From the NCBI GenBank assembly GCA_964477035.1, contig CAYZCW010000009.1, positions 53,226 to 117,225 of the forward strand: DNA of 64,000 nucleotides. The letters are read 5' to 3'. The position numbers were made by a program, and so were the translations under genes. This document shows positions 9,413 through 17,443 of the stretch, one piece after another. The stretch is from SLSG01 sp964477035 (GTDB taxonomy: Bacteria > Bacteroidota > Bacteroidia > Bacteroidales > UBA7960). Numbering within the stretch: the first letter of the stretch is position 1; every line of letters starts with the position of its first letter. The notes beneath the pieces were generated by a model that was not told where the DNA came from, did no database searches, and was given only the letters and a program-made list of their open reading frames with translations.

Positions 9413-9425
9413 TCGTCGGATGGGG
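9413..9425 (-). repeat. Dispersed CCCCATCCGACGA word, copy upstream of GNAT gene
   Basis: Exact 13-mer on the minus strand, ending 18 nt upstream of the GNAT start codon at 9394 and downstream of dapF. It lies in the 39 bp gap between the two genes. On the minus strand it falls in the spacer of the candidate promoter whose minus-10 element is at 9398-9405. Confidence 0.75.
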
Positions 9426-9433
9426 CAGTGTCT

Positions 9434-10249
9434 TTATGACGGCAGCTCCCCGTCAAATACATGCACAGCCGGTCCTTCCAAATGGATCCCGGTGAACGGC
9501 TGCCCGGGTTTCTCCGGTGCCCGGAAGACCACTTTCAGCTCCCCGCCCCGGGTGCGGATGCGGAATCCCTTTCGGGGATCGCCCCCCAGCCGTGTCCATG
9601 CAGCCAGGGCGGCGGCGGTCACCCCGGTGCCGCAGCTGAGGGTCTCGTCTTCCACGCCCCGTTCGTACGTCCTGACGAACAAAACGCCGTCCTTCCCGGT
9701 CTCGGTGAAGTTCACGTTGATCCCTTCCTTCCGGAAAGGGGGACTTTGCCTGAGCTTTCTTCCTTCCTCAAACACCTCAGCCTGTTCCAGCCCGGTGGTG
9801 AACACCACGAGGTGGGGGGAGCCCGTATGGACCAGGTAGTGGTCGCCATGGGCCAGGGGAGGGGCGGCGTCAAGGAGGGAAAGGCTGACCTGCCAGGTGC
9901 CGGGCCCGGCTGCCTGCAAGTGTGCCCGGTGCATCCCGTCCGGGCCCAGGAAGGAGACCGCTTCCCGGACGATGCCCAGCCGGGCGGCGAAAGCGGCAAC
10001 GCAGCGCCCCCCGTTGCCGCACATGGTGCCTGGCAGGCCGTCCGCATTGAAGTACTGCATGGCAAAAGCCCCTTCTGTGGCAGGCTGCATCAGGATGAGG
10101 CCATCGGCACCCACCCCGGTGCGGCGGTGGCACCATTGCCGGATCAGCTCCGGCCGGAGTGGCTCCCCGGGGCGGATCTGCCCCTGCAGGTTGTCGATCA
10201 GGATGAAATCGTTCCCCGTGCCGTGGAATTTGGAAAACCTTATGGCCAT
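9434..10249 (-). CDS. dapF: Diaminopimelate epimerase
   Basis: 271 aa enzyme converting LL- to meso-diaminopimelate for lysine and peptidoglycan synthesis. The two catalytic cysteines are visible: Cys77 in MCGNGGRC and Cys206 in LSCGTG. The N-terminal FHGTGNDF substrate loop and normal length support an active enzyme. The start codon at 10249 overlaps the 3' end of the upstream hypothetical gene by 10 bp, suggesting translational coupling. Confidence 0.97.
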   Translation of the reverse strand: MAIRFSKFHGTGNDFILIDNLQGQIRPGEPLRPELIRQWCHRRTGVGADGLILMQPATEGAFAMQYFNADGLPGTMCGNGGRCVAAFAARLGIVREAVSFLGPDGMHRAHLQAAGPGTWQVSLSLLDAAPPLAHGDHYLVHTGSPHLVVFTTGLEQAEVFEEGRKLRQSPPFRKEGINVNFTETGKDGVLFVRTYERGVEDETLSCGTGVTAAALAAWTRLGGDPRKGFRIRTRGGELKVVFRAPEKPGQPFTGIHLEGPAVHVFDGELPS

Positions 10250-11064
10250 AACATCTCCAGCTTTTCAATCAGCCCCTGGTCGTCCAGGGGGATCAGGGGT
10301 TTGAAATCGGGGGTGGTTTCCAGAAGGAAGTAAAAGTCGGCATACTTCAGGAACAGGTTCGTGTCCAATGCGTGCAGGCTCACCGGTTCGAACGGGTCGA
10401 GTCCGTATACCACCACCCGGTTCTTCTCGCGTTTGTATCCAGAAAAGTTCAGGGGAGACTCCCAGAAATCCAGGTAGATGGTTCTTGCCACCGGCCTGTT
10501 GCCGAGCAGGGAATCCAGGCGCTGGGTGCCGGCAGAAGTCTTCTCCGGCCGGTCGTCGGGCGGCAGGGTGAACCCCATGGTGCTTACCAGGCGGTCCCTT
10601 TGCAACCGCATGGATGGGCTGCTGATGGCGGGCTGACCTCCTGGCAGGTCAGCCTGTGCGGGGAATTCGGTGGCAGACCCCGTCGGGACGGGAGGGGGGC
10701 CTTCGGAAGCGGTGGTCTCCTGCGGGTCCGTTTCTGCAGAGGGTTCCCGGGAAATGGGTTCGTCGGCGGGCGGGGACAGTGTGTCGGCTGCTGCCGCAGG
10801 CAGGTCCGCGCCGGATACGGTCTCCTGCCTCTGCAGCCTGGAGGCCGTTTGTTCCGTGGTTACGGTCGCCGCGGGCGCCTCCCCGTCCTGCCGGAACACC
10901 CTGGCAATTCTTTCCAGGGCCGCATCGGTAAAGGGATGCTCCGGGGGGCGGTCAAAATATAGGTAGACGATGCCTGCACCCAGGAAAAATCCGATGAGCA
11001 GGCCGGCTGAGACCAATAAAAAGCCGAAGCCGTCGTTTTTGTTTTGAGTGGTTCTGCGTGCCAT
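10240..11064 (-). CDS. Membrane-anchored hypothetical protein
   Basis: 274 aa, not recognised. One transmembrane helix at about residues 14-36, then a Pro/Ala/Thr-rich linker (about 60-140) that looks disordered and a C-terminal domain of about 100 residues (SPLNFSGYKREKNRVVVYGLDPFEPVSL...). The layout suggests an inner-membrane protein with a periplasmic domain. The stop overlaps dapF by 10 bp, so it is probably the first gene of the dapF-GNAT-mltG unit. Confidence 0.7.
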   Translation of the reverse strand: MARRTTQNKNDGFGFLLVSAGLLIGFFLGAGIVYLYFDRPPEHPFTDAALERIARVFRQDGEAPAATVTTEQTASRLQRQETVSGADLPAAAADTLSPPADEPISREPSAETDPQETTASEGPPPVPTGSATEFPAQADLPGGQPAISSPSMRLQRDRLVSTMGFTLPPDDRPEKTSAGTQRLDSLLGNRPVARTIYLDFWESPLNFSGYKREKNRVVVYGLDPFEPVSLHALDTNLFLKYADFYFLLETTPDFKPLIPLDDQGLIEKLEMLWP

Positions 11065-11101
11065 GGGGTGCGGATGCGACAGGACCTTGCCTGAACGCCA
11101 T

Positions 11102-11109
11102 CAAAGTTA
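11102..11109 (-). promoter_or_regulatory. Bacteroidota-type minus-10 element TAACTTTG
   Basis: Minus strand reads TAACTTTG, matching TAnnTTTG, 37 nt before the ATG of the membrane-anchored hypothetical gene. No clear upstream TTTG element is seen at the expected spacing. Confidence 0.5.
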
Positions 11110-11386
11110 CAAAAAAACATGTGGAATCCGGCGGGGCCAGGCCGGCCTCCCGGGAAGAATTCAGCCCTTTGGCCGGGCTTTTCCGGGGACGCGCACCCGG
11201 CCCCTCTGTTCTTAGCACTTTTTAGGGTTTTTTTGATAATTATTATGATTTGTTTTTCGGGGCCGGGCATATTTCTTGCGTTTGGCAAACAGCCGGCCGG
11301 CTTCCGGCACGCCTTGCGCCGTAAAGCAGGCCGTTGGTAAACAAAACCCATGAATTCGTGTTTGAATAAATAAAGGAGAAAAACCC
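11110..11386. other. Divergent intergenic region upstream of htrA
   Basis: No gene is seen here. The left part is GC-rich; 11210-11260 is AT-rich (T-runs and ATAATTATTATGATTTG). The AT-rich patch may carry an htrA promoter, but no element fits the consensus with correct spacing. AAAGGAG at 11373-11379 lies 7 nt before the htrA ATG and resembles a Shine-Dalgarno site, which is uncommon in this phylum. Confidence 0.4.
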
Positions 11387-12862
11387 ATGAAAAAGTTTCT
11401 GAACCTGTTGCTGGCAGCCATATTGGGAGGGGCTGTGACCCTCACTGCCTATGAGTTTTTCCTTCGTCCGGAGACAGCCGTGCAGGGTATATCCGCCCCC
11501 CAGGGATCGTTGAACCAGCCTCCTGCCACCCTGGCGAGGTATATGACAAAATTGCCGACCACCCTGCCCGATTTCACCCTGGTGTCGGAAATGACCGTCA
11601 ATGCGGTGGTCCACATCCGCACACGCTACGAGCGCCGCAATCCGGTATACGACGAATTTTTCTCCGACCCGTTCCGGGACTTCTTCTTCGGACCCAGGCA
11701 GCGCCCGCAGCAGCGTCAGATGGAGGCCAGCGGGAGCGGCGTCATCATCAGCGAGGATGGCTACATCGTGACCAACAACCACGTGGTTGCGGAAGCCGAC
11801 CTGATCGAGGTCACCCTGAACGACAACCGCATATATGATGCCGTGATTGTCGGCACGGATCCGACGACCGACCTGGCGCTGATCCGGATCGAGGAACGCG
11901 GCCTGCCCTACCTGGTATTCGGCGACTCCGACGAGGTGCGTATCGGGGAATGGGTTCTGGCCGTGGGCAACCCGTTCAACCTGACCTCCACCGTGACGGC
12001 GGGGATTGTCAGCGCCAAAGGCCGGAACATCAACATCCTCGGCGGGGATACCGCCATCGAGTCCTTCATCCAGACCGACGCCGCCGTCAACCGGGGCAAC
12101 AGCGGGGGCGCGCTGGTGAACACCCAGGGCGACCTGATCGGCATCAATGCCGCCATTGCTTCCACCACGGGGACCTTCACGGGCTATTCCTTCGCCATCC
12201 CGTCCAACATCGCCAGCAAGGTGGTGGAGGACCTGATCGAGTTCGGGGAGGTGCAGCGCGGGATGCTGGGCGTGACCATCCGCGAGCTCAACAGCCGCGA
12301 GGCTGAGGAGAAGGGATTGCAGCGCTTCCGGGGTGCCTATGTGGAGCGCGTCACCGAGGGAGGCGCCGCCGATGAGGCCGGCATCCGCGAGGGGGACATC
12401 ATCACCGGCATCGACGGTCAAACCATCCGCAACCCATCCGAATTGCTGGAGACCCTGGGTCGCAGACGGCCCGGGGACGAGGTCACGGTGAAATTGTACC
12501 GTGACGGCAGGGAGCGTGATGCCCGTGCCACATTGAAAAATATTTACGGAGAACGCTCCCTGGTGACCCGGGAGGAGGTCAGTGCCGTGGAGAACCTGGG
12601 AGCGCGTTTCGAAGCAGTGCCCCAGACCGACCTGGAACGGTTGGATATCGAGCAGGGGGTTCTTGTAACCGGGGTGGTGCGCGGCAAGCTGTTTGCCAAT
12701 GCCGGCATCCGCGACGGATTCATCATCACCCACCTGGACAATGAGCCTGTGGGCTCCCCCCAGCAACTGACCCAGATGATCCGGGACAAGTCGGGCGGCA
12801 TCCTCATCGAGGGGGTGTATCCCAACGGACGCAGGGGCTATTATGGAATTGGAATAAGGTAG
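11387..12862 (+). CDS. htrA: HtrA/DegP-type periplasmic serine protease
   Basis: 491 aa protease/chaperone for misfolded envelope proteins. An N-terminal membrane segment or signal (residues 5-25) precedes a trypsin-like domain with His132 (NNHVV), Asp162 (TDLAL) and Ser239 (GNSGGAL). Two PDZ domains follow (about 285-375 and 400-491). Length and the double PDZ match DegP/DegQ. It is followed by rpoD in the same direction, but rpoD has its own strong promoter, so they are likely separate units. Confidence 0.95.
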   Translation: MKKFLNLLLAAILGGAVTLTAYEFFLRPETAVQGISAPQGSLNQPPATLARYMTKLPTTLPDFTLVSEMTVNAVVHIRTRYERRNPVYDEFFSDPFRDFFFGPRQRPQQRQMEASGSGVIISEDGYIVTNNHVVAEADLIEVTLNDNRIYDAVIVGTDPTTDLALIRIEERGLPYLVFGDSDEVRIGEWVLAVGNPFNLTSTVTAGIVSAKGRNINILGGDTAIESFIQTDAAVNRGNSGGALVNTQGDLIGINAAIASTTGTFTGYSFAIPSNIASKVVEDLIEFGEVQRGMLGVTIRELNSREAEEKGLQRFRGAYVERVTEGGAADEAGIREGDIITGIDGQTIRNPSELLETLGRRRPGDEVTVKLYRDGRERDARATLKNIYGERSLVTREEVSAVENLGARFEAVPQTDLERLDIEQGVLVTGVVRGKLFANAGIRDGFIITHLDNEPVGSPQQLTQMIRDKSGGILIEGVYPNGRRGYYGIGIR

Positions 12863-12870
12863 ACAGGCTA

Positions 12871-12901
12871 TTGGATAGTTCCGGATTTTTTTGTACCTTT
12901 G
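12871..12901 (+). promoter_or_regulatory. Consensus Bacteroidota promoter of rpoD
   Basis: TTG at 12871-12873, 20 nt spacer, then TACCTTTG at 12894-12901: a near-perfect match to the TTTG-N19/20-TAnnTTTG consensus read by the primary sigma factor. It lies about 80 nt upstream of the rpoD ATG, so rpoD probably transcribes its own gene. Confidence 0.8.
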
Positions 12902-12938
12902 GGGGCTTTTTTGGCGATGGGCCTCCCCCCAAAGGTAC
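12893..12938. repeat. Perfect 13 bp inverted repeat over the rpoD minus-10 element
   Basis: GTACCTTTGGGGG at 12893-12905 is exactly complementary to CCCCCAAAGGTAC at 12926-12938, with a 20 nt spacer. The left arm contains the minus-10 element. No T-run follows, so it does not look like an htrA terminator; an operator or DNA cruciform is possible. Confidence 0.8.
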
Positions 12939-12983
12939 TTGCGCATTTTCAAAAACTTACGTAATATATTCCTTTCATTCTTT

Positions 12984-13850
12984 ATGAGACAACTAAAGAT
13001 TTCCAAGTCCATCACCAACCGTGATACCGCGTCGCTGGACAAATACCTTCAGGAAATCGGCAAGGTGCCCCTGATCACCGCCGAGGAAGAAGTGCAGCTC
13101 GCGCAGCGCATCAAGGCGGGTGATCAGGAAGCTTTGGAAAAACTCACCAAGGCCAACCTTCGTTTCGTGGTTTCTGTTGCCAAGCAGTATCAGAATCAGG
13201 GGCTGAGCCTTCCCGATTTGATCAATGAAGGCAACCTGGGCCTGATCAAAGCTGCCAAGCGCTTTGACGAGACCCGGGGCTTCAAATTCATCTCCTATGC
13301 GGTATGGTGGATCCGTCAATCCATCCTGCAGGCCCTGGCCGAGCAGTCCAGGATCGTTCGCCTGCCCCTGAACCAGGTGGGCTCCCTGAACAAGATCAAG
13401 AAAGAGGCCTCCCGGCTGGAGCAGCGCTTCGAGCGGCCCCCTTCCACAGAAGAGCTCGCCGAGGCCCTGGATGTAAACGAAGACAAGATTGCCGAATCGT
13501 TCCGGATCTCCACCCACCATGTGTCGGTGGATGCCCCCCTGATCCAGGGGGAGGACGCCAGCCTGCTGGATGTCTATGTGAACCAGGACTCCCCCAATGC
13601 AGACTCCAGCCTCATCCATGAATCCCTGGCGCGGGAGATCCAGCGGTCCCTGGCCACCCTGACCGAAAAGGAGCGGGACGTGATCAACCTGTATTTCGGG
13701 ATCGGCATGAACCACGGACTGACCCTGGATGAGATCGGGGCCAAGTTCGACCTGACCCGGGAGCGCGTCCGCCAGATCAAAGAGAAAGCCATCCGGCGAC
13801 TGAAGCACACCTCCCGGAGCAAACTGCTCAAGGCCTATCTTGGACAATAG
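12984..13850 (+). CDS. rpoD: Primary RNA polymerase sigma factor (RpoD/SigA)
   Basis: 288 aa from the ATG at 12984 (MRQLKISKSITNR..., the standard Bacteroidota N-terminus; an upstream in-frame extension would read through the promoter). It lacks region 1.1 and has regions 1.2 (SLDKYLQEIG), 2 (NLRFVVSVAKQYQNQGL...GFKFISYAVWWIRQ), 3 and 4.2 (TRERVRQIKEKAIRRL). This is the housekeeping sigma that recognises the TAnnTTTG promoters seen through the window. Confidence 0.97.
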   Translation: MRQLKISKSITNRDTASLDKYLQEIGKVPLITAEEEVQLAQRIKAGDQEALEKLTKANLRFVVSVAKQYQNQGLSLPDLINEGNLGLIKAAKRFDETRGFKFISYAVWWIRQSILQALAEQSRIVRLPLNQVGSLNKIKKEASRLEQRFERPPSTEELAEALDVNEDKIAESFRISTHHVSVDAPLIQGEDASLLDVYVNQDSPNADSSLIHESLAREIQRSLATLTEKERDVINLYFGIGMNHGLTLDEIGAKFDLTRERVRQIKEKAIRRLKHTSRSKLLKAYLGQ

Positions 13851-13870
13851 ACCTTGCCCGCAGGCTGGTT

Positions 13871-13897
13871 AGGCATCCGACGGATGCCTTTTTTTTT
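13871..13897 (+). terminator. Intrinsic terminator of rpoD
   Basis: AGGCATCC at 13871-13878 pairs perfectly with GGATGCCT at 13882-13889, loop of 3 nt, followed by T at 13890-13897. It lies 20 bp after the rpoD stop. Confidence 0.9.
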
Positions 13898-13938
13898 GTA
13901 TCTTCGTGGCCACTTAAAAAAAGCTTATACCACTCCCT

Positions 13939-15714
13939 ATGAAGCACCTACGATGGTTTTTTGCCGCTCTGACAATGGTTCTGGCCCTTCTGCCGCAGGC
14001 GGGATTCTCCCGCGAGATCCGCATCCAGGTCGTCGTGACCTCCGATGTGCATGCCCGCCTGTTCCCCTATGATTTTGTCAACGACAGGCCGACCCAGACC
14101 TCCCTGGCCAATGTGCACTACCTGATGGAGTCTGCGCGCGCCCGGCTGGGCAGCAACCTGATCCTGCTGGACAACGGGGACCTGCTGCAGGGCACCCCGG
14201 CGGCCTATTACGCCAATTTCGTGCAGGATTCCCGGCGCAACCTGTTCAGCCGGGTCATGAACCTGATGCAATACGATGCGGCCACCGTGGGCAACCACGA
14301 CATCGAAGCGGGGCCGGCCGTGTACAACCGGCTGAAGGAGGAGTTCGACTTCCCCTACCTGGGCGCCAACGTCCTCGACGCAGAGACCGGGGAGCCTCAT
14401 TTCCAGCCCTATGTGGTGCTTCGCCGCCAGCGGCTGAACATCGTCGTGCTCGGGCTGACCACCCCCAGCGTGCCCAACTGGCTGCCGCCCCACCTCTGGG
14501 AGGGGCTGTATTTCCAGGACATGGTGGAAGCCGCCGCCTACTGGGTGGAGCACATCCGCGAACATGAGAATCCCGATGCCATCATCGGCTTGTTCCACAG
14601 TGGCTTCGGTCAGGCAGACCCGCCCGCCGCCGCCCATCCGCTGGAGCAGGCCTCTGCCTACATCGCCCGCCACGTGCCCGGTTTCGACCTGATCTTCACG
14701 GGACACGACCACCGGGAGCGCATCGAACATGTCACGAATGTGGAAGGCCAGGAGGTCCTGGTGCTGGGGCCCGGCCATTTTGCCGAGAACCTGGCCGTGG
14801 GGGAGCTGGTCTTTGAGCGGGTCGACCGCCGGGAGCACGTCCTGCGGGGTGTCCGGGGCGAGATGGTGTCTGCCCGGCAGGTGCCGCCCAGCCAGGCCTT
14901 TTTCAGCGCCTTCGACAAGGATGTGTCGGAAATCATTGCCTTTGCCAACGAGCCCGTGGGGCGCCTGGGCGCCGGGATGCGCTCGGTGGAGTCCCTCTTT
15001 GGCAGCGCCCCCTTCACCGACCTGATCCACCAGGTGCAGCTGGAGGTCACAGGGGCCGAGATCTCGTTTACCGCCCCGCTGGCCTTTGACGAGGAGCTGC
15101 GGGCGGGTACCCTGATGGTACGCGATTTCTTCAGGATGTACGAGTACGAGAATTACCTTTATACCATGGCGCTGAGCGGCCGGGAGGTGCGTGACTTTCT
15201 GGAATATTCCTACGGGCTGTGGATGAACCACATGCAGGACGAAAACGACCGGCTGCTGCGGTTCCGCACCGACGAGCAGGGCAACATCCTGCCACAGAAC
15301 CAGGCACGTTTCCTGATGCGGGCCCCCTTCTACAGCTTCGATTCGGCGGCGGGCATCCGTTACCGGGTCGATGTCTCCCGGCCGGCCGGTGGGCGTGTGA
15401 CCATCCTTGAAATGGAAGACGGGCAGCCGTTCGATCCGGAAAAGACCTACCGGGTGGCCATCAACTCTTACCGTGGAAGTGGGGGAGGGGGGCACCTGAC
15501 CGAAGGGGCCGGCATCCCGCATGCTGAGCTGGCGGACCGCATCCTGGCCACCACGGAGAGCGACCTCCGTTCGGAGCTGATCAACTATTTTCGCGAGAAG
15601 AAGGAAGTCATGCCGCCCGCCCGGTTGAACTGGGAGGTTGTGCCCGCCTCCTGGGCGGAGCAGGGCAGGGAGAGGGACCTGGAACTGATCCAATCCTACC
15701 GCAGCCGTCCCTGA
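13939..15714 (+). CDS. Secreted bifunctional metallophosphatase/5'-nucleotidase
   Basis: 591 aa with a signal peptide (residues 1-24). The N-terminal calcineurin-like domain shows DVHARLFPYD, DNGDLLQGTP, GNHDIEAG and GHDHRE metal-binding motifs. The C-terminal 5'-nucleotidase domain (from about 340) ends with NSYRGSGGGGH, typical of 2',3'-cyclic phosphodiesterase/3'-nucleotidase members. It likely hydrolyses extracellular nucleotides to recover phosphate and nucleosides. It stands alone on the plus strand between the rpoD terminator and convergent pyrD. Confidence 0.9.
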   Translation: MKHLRWFFAALTMVLALLPQAGFSREIRIQVVVTSDVHARLFPYDFVNDRPTQTSLANVHYLMESARARLGSNLILLDNGDLLQGTPAAYYANFVQDSRRNLFSRVMNLMQYDAATVGNHDIEAGPAVYNRLKEEFDFPYLGANVLDAETGEPHFQPYVVLRRQRLNIVVLGLTTPSVPNWLPPHLWEGLYFQDMVEAAAYWVEHIREHENPDAIIGLFHSGFGQADPPAAAHPLEQASAYIARHVPGFDLIFTGHDHRERIEHVTNVEGQEVLVLGPGHFAENLAVGELVFERVDRREHVLRGVRGEMVSARQVPPSQAFFSAFDKDVSEIIAFANEPVGRLGAGMRSVESLFGSAPFTDLIHQVQLEVTGAEISFTAPLAFDEELRAGTLMVRDFFRMYEYENYLYTMALSGREVRDFLEYSYGLWMNHMQDENDRLLRFRTDEQGNILPQNQARFLMRAPFYSFDSAAGIRYRVDVSRPAGGRVTILEMEDGQPFDPEKTYRVAINSYRGSGGGGHLTEGAGIPHAELADRILATTESDLRSELINYFREKKEVMPPARLNWEVVPASWAEQGRERDLELIQSYRSRP

Positions 15715-15730
15715 TCCGGCCTTCAGCTTC

Positions 15731-16768
15731 TTACAGGCCGCTGCGCAAAATGGCTTTCAGGATCCTTTTCACCTGGGAAGGGCCTTCATAGATGAAGCCG
15801 GTGTACACCTGTACCAGGCTGGCCCCCGCACGCAGTTTTTCCAGGGCATCTTCCGGGGTGATCACCCCACCGCTGGCAATGAGCGGCACGCCCCCCCCCG
15901 ACTGCCGGTGGAGGTAAGCGATGGTGGCCGTGGCTTTGTCCCGGAGCGGTGCGCCGCTCAGCCCCCCCTGTCCGCATTGGGCCACTTCGGTGGGCGGGCT
16001 CTTCAGGCCTTCCCTGAGACGCGAGGTGTTCGTGGCGATGATGCCGCTGAGCCCGGTCAGCCGGACCACCTCCAGTACCTCGTCCAGTTGTTCCCGGGTC
16101 AGGTCGGGCGAGATCTTCAGCAGGACCGGCCTGGGTGCCGCCTGGGCCCTGTTGATCTCCTGTATGGCCCTAAGGAGGGAGACCAGTTCGTCCTTGTCCT
16201 GCAGTTGCGAGAGCCCGGCGATGTTCGGGCAACTCACATTCACCGTGAAATAGTCCACATAAGGGAACAACTCCCGGAAGCACCGGCAGTAGTCTGCCGC
16301 TGCCTGCTCCATGGGCGTCAGGGTGTTCTTTCCGATATTCCCCCCGATGATCACCCTGGGTTTGTGCCGGCGCATGTTTTCGATAAAGGCCTTGAGGCCG
16401 TGGTTGTTGAATCCCATCCGGTTGATCAGCGCCTGGTCGGCCGGCAGCCGGAACAGCCTGGGCCGTGGATTGCCCGGCTGGGGCTCCGGGGTGACCGTTC
16501 CGACCTCCACATGGCCGAAGCCAAAGTGCGACAGGGGGTTGTACAGCCTTGCCTCCTTGTCGAAACCGGCCGCCATGCCCACCGGGTTGGGAAAGCGCAG
16601 GCCGAACAGCTCCCGCTCCAGCCGGGGGTCCCTCAGGGTGAACAGCCGGCGGATGGGCGCGGCCAGACCCGGCAGGGCGAAGGCGCCCCGCAGCATGCCG
16701 GCGACCAGGTGGTGGACCCGTTCGGGGTCCATGCGGAACAACAGGGGCCGGATCAGCAGTTTGTACAT
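15731..16768 (-). CDS. pyrD: Dihydroorotate dehydrogenase (quinone), class 2
   Basis: 345 aa from the ATG at 16768 (MYKLLIRPLLF). Membrane-associated FMN enzyme oxidising dihydroorotate to orotate with quinone. Class 2 features: the N-terminal amphipathic helix, NPVGMAAGFDK, NRMGFNNHG, VNVSCPN with the catalytic Ser region, KISPD, TNTS and the C-terminal GGV...A...LVQVYT phosphate-binding segment. Pyrimidine synthesis gene; pyrG lies further along the same strand. Confidence 0.96.
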   Translation of the reverse strand: MYKLLIRPLLFRMDPERVHHLVAGMLRGAFALPGLAAPIRRLFTLRDPRLERELFGLRFPNPVGMAAGFDKEARLYNPLSHFGFGHVEVGTVTPEPQPGNPRPRLFRLPADQALINRMGFNNHGLKAFIENMRRHKPRVIIGGNIGKNTLTPMEQAAADYCRCFRELFPYVDYFTVNVSCPNIAGLSQLQDKDELVSLLRAIQEINRAQAAPRPVLLKISPDLTREQLDEVLEVVRLTGLSGIIATNTSRLREGLKSPPTEVAQCGQGGLSGAPLRDKATATIAYLHRQSGGGVPLIASGGVITPEDALEKLRAGASLVQVYTGFIYEGPSQVKRILKAILRSGL

Positions 16769-16774
16769 GGGGTG

Positions 16775-16802
16775 CAAAAAAAAAGTCCGGCCAGCGGACT
16801 TT
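16775..16802 (-). terminator. Intrinsic terminator after DUF5606 gene
   Basis: On the minus strand AAAGTCCG and CGGACTTT form a perfect 8 bp stem (16782-16802) with a 5 nt loop, followed by a T-run to 16775. It separates the DUF5606 gene from pyrD. Confidence 0.88.
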
Positions 16803-16809
16803 CTGTGGG

Positions 16810-17364
16810 TTATTTTTTTTGTCGGATGGTTCTTTTCGGGGTCTCGACCCGTGGTTGATGGCTATCCACCTGCGGCGCAGGCGCCTTGGAGGCCGGCTTG
16901 GGTTTGGCGGCCGCCTTGGCCGGGGCTTCCGCATTCGGTCCCTCCTCCCCGTGGGCTCCCTCTGCTTCTTCGGGGGCCTCTTCCTTATCGATCAGTCCCT
17001 TTTCCAGCAGCAAGGCATACCAGGCAAACAGCTTCTTGATGTCGGAGGGATAGACGCGCTCCTTGTCGTATTCGGGCAGGATGCTTTCCAGTCTGGCCGC
17101 CAGCTCGGCGGGCGGGGCCTTGGGGTCGATGCTGGGCTTGCCGTCCTCCGCCTCGAATATTTTCAGCAGCACTTCCCTGAGGGACATGTCCTCACCCGTC
17201 GTGAACAGGCTGATGTCCTCCAGGCTGCTGGTGCGGTCTGTCGGGAACACCGGCATTTTGCGGCCGTCCACCAGGGATTCGACGATGAGGCTGTTTTTTG
17301 CCTGGGAAACGACGCGGTACAAACCGTTCTTTCCGGAGATGGCCAGTATTTTGCTCAGGTCCAT
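16810..17364 (-). CDS. DUF5606 family protein
   Basis: 184 aa. The N-terminal domain (MDLSKILAISGKNGLYRVV..., about 1-125) is typical of DUF5606, a conserved cytoplasmic family of Bacteroidota with no assigned function. The C-terminal 60 residues are Ala/Glu/Pro/Lys-rich and probably disordered. It is a monocistronic unit with a consensus promoter, an unusual heptamer-repeat leader and a strong terminator. Confidence 0.85.
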   Translation of the reverse strand: MDLSKILAISGKNGLYRVVSQAKNSLIVESLVDGRKMPVFPTDRTSSLEDISLFTTGEDMSLREVLLKIFEAEDGKPSIDPKAPPAELAARLESILPEYDKERVYPSDIKKLFAWYALLLEKGLIDKEEAPEEAEGAHGEEGPNAEAPAKAAAKPKPASKAPAPQVDSHQPRVETPKRTIRQKK

Positions 17365-17365
17365 G

Positions 17366-17403
17366 GGTATTGGCTATTGGTTATTGGCTGTTGGCTAATG
17401 GCC
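17366..17403 (-). repeat. Tandem heptamer repeat in the DUF5606 leader
   Basis: On the minus strand the leader contains GCCAACA, GCCAATA, ACCAATA and GCCAATA in direct succession, ending 3 nt before the ATG. Just upstream, TTGGC-cattа-GCCAA (5 bp arms) can form a small hairpin that includes the first unit. Confidence 0.75.
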
Positions 17404-17410
17404 AACCTTA

Positions 17411-17441
17411 CAAAAGTACAACAATGAATCAGACCGTGCAA
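17411..17441 (-). promoter_or_regulatory. Consensus promoter of the DUF5606 gene
   Basis: Minus strand: TTG (complement of 17439-17441), 20 nt spacer, TACTTTTG (complement of 17411-17418). It matches the Bacteroidota consensus and leaves a leader of roughly 40 nt made of the heptamer repeats. Confidence 0.75.
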
Positions 17442-17443
17442 GC

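Noticed and set aside
13871..13889. CATCCGACGGATG in the rpoD terminator as a copy of the dispersed word
   Set aside because: Explained fully by the terminator stem; it lacks the CCC start and the final A of the word.
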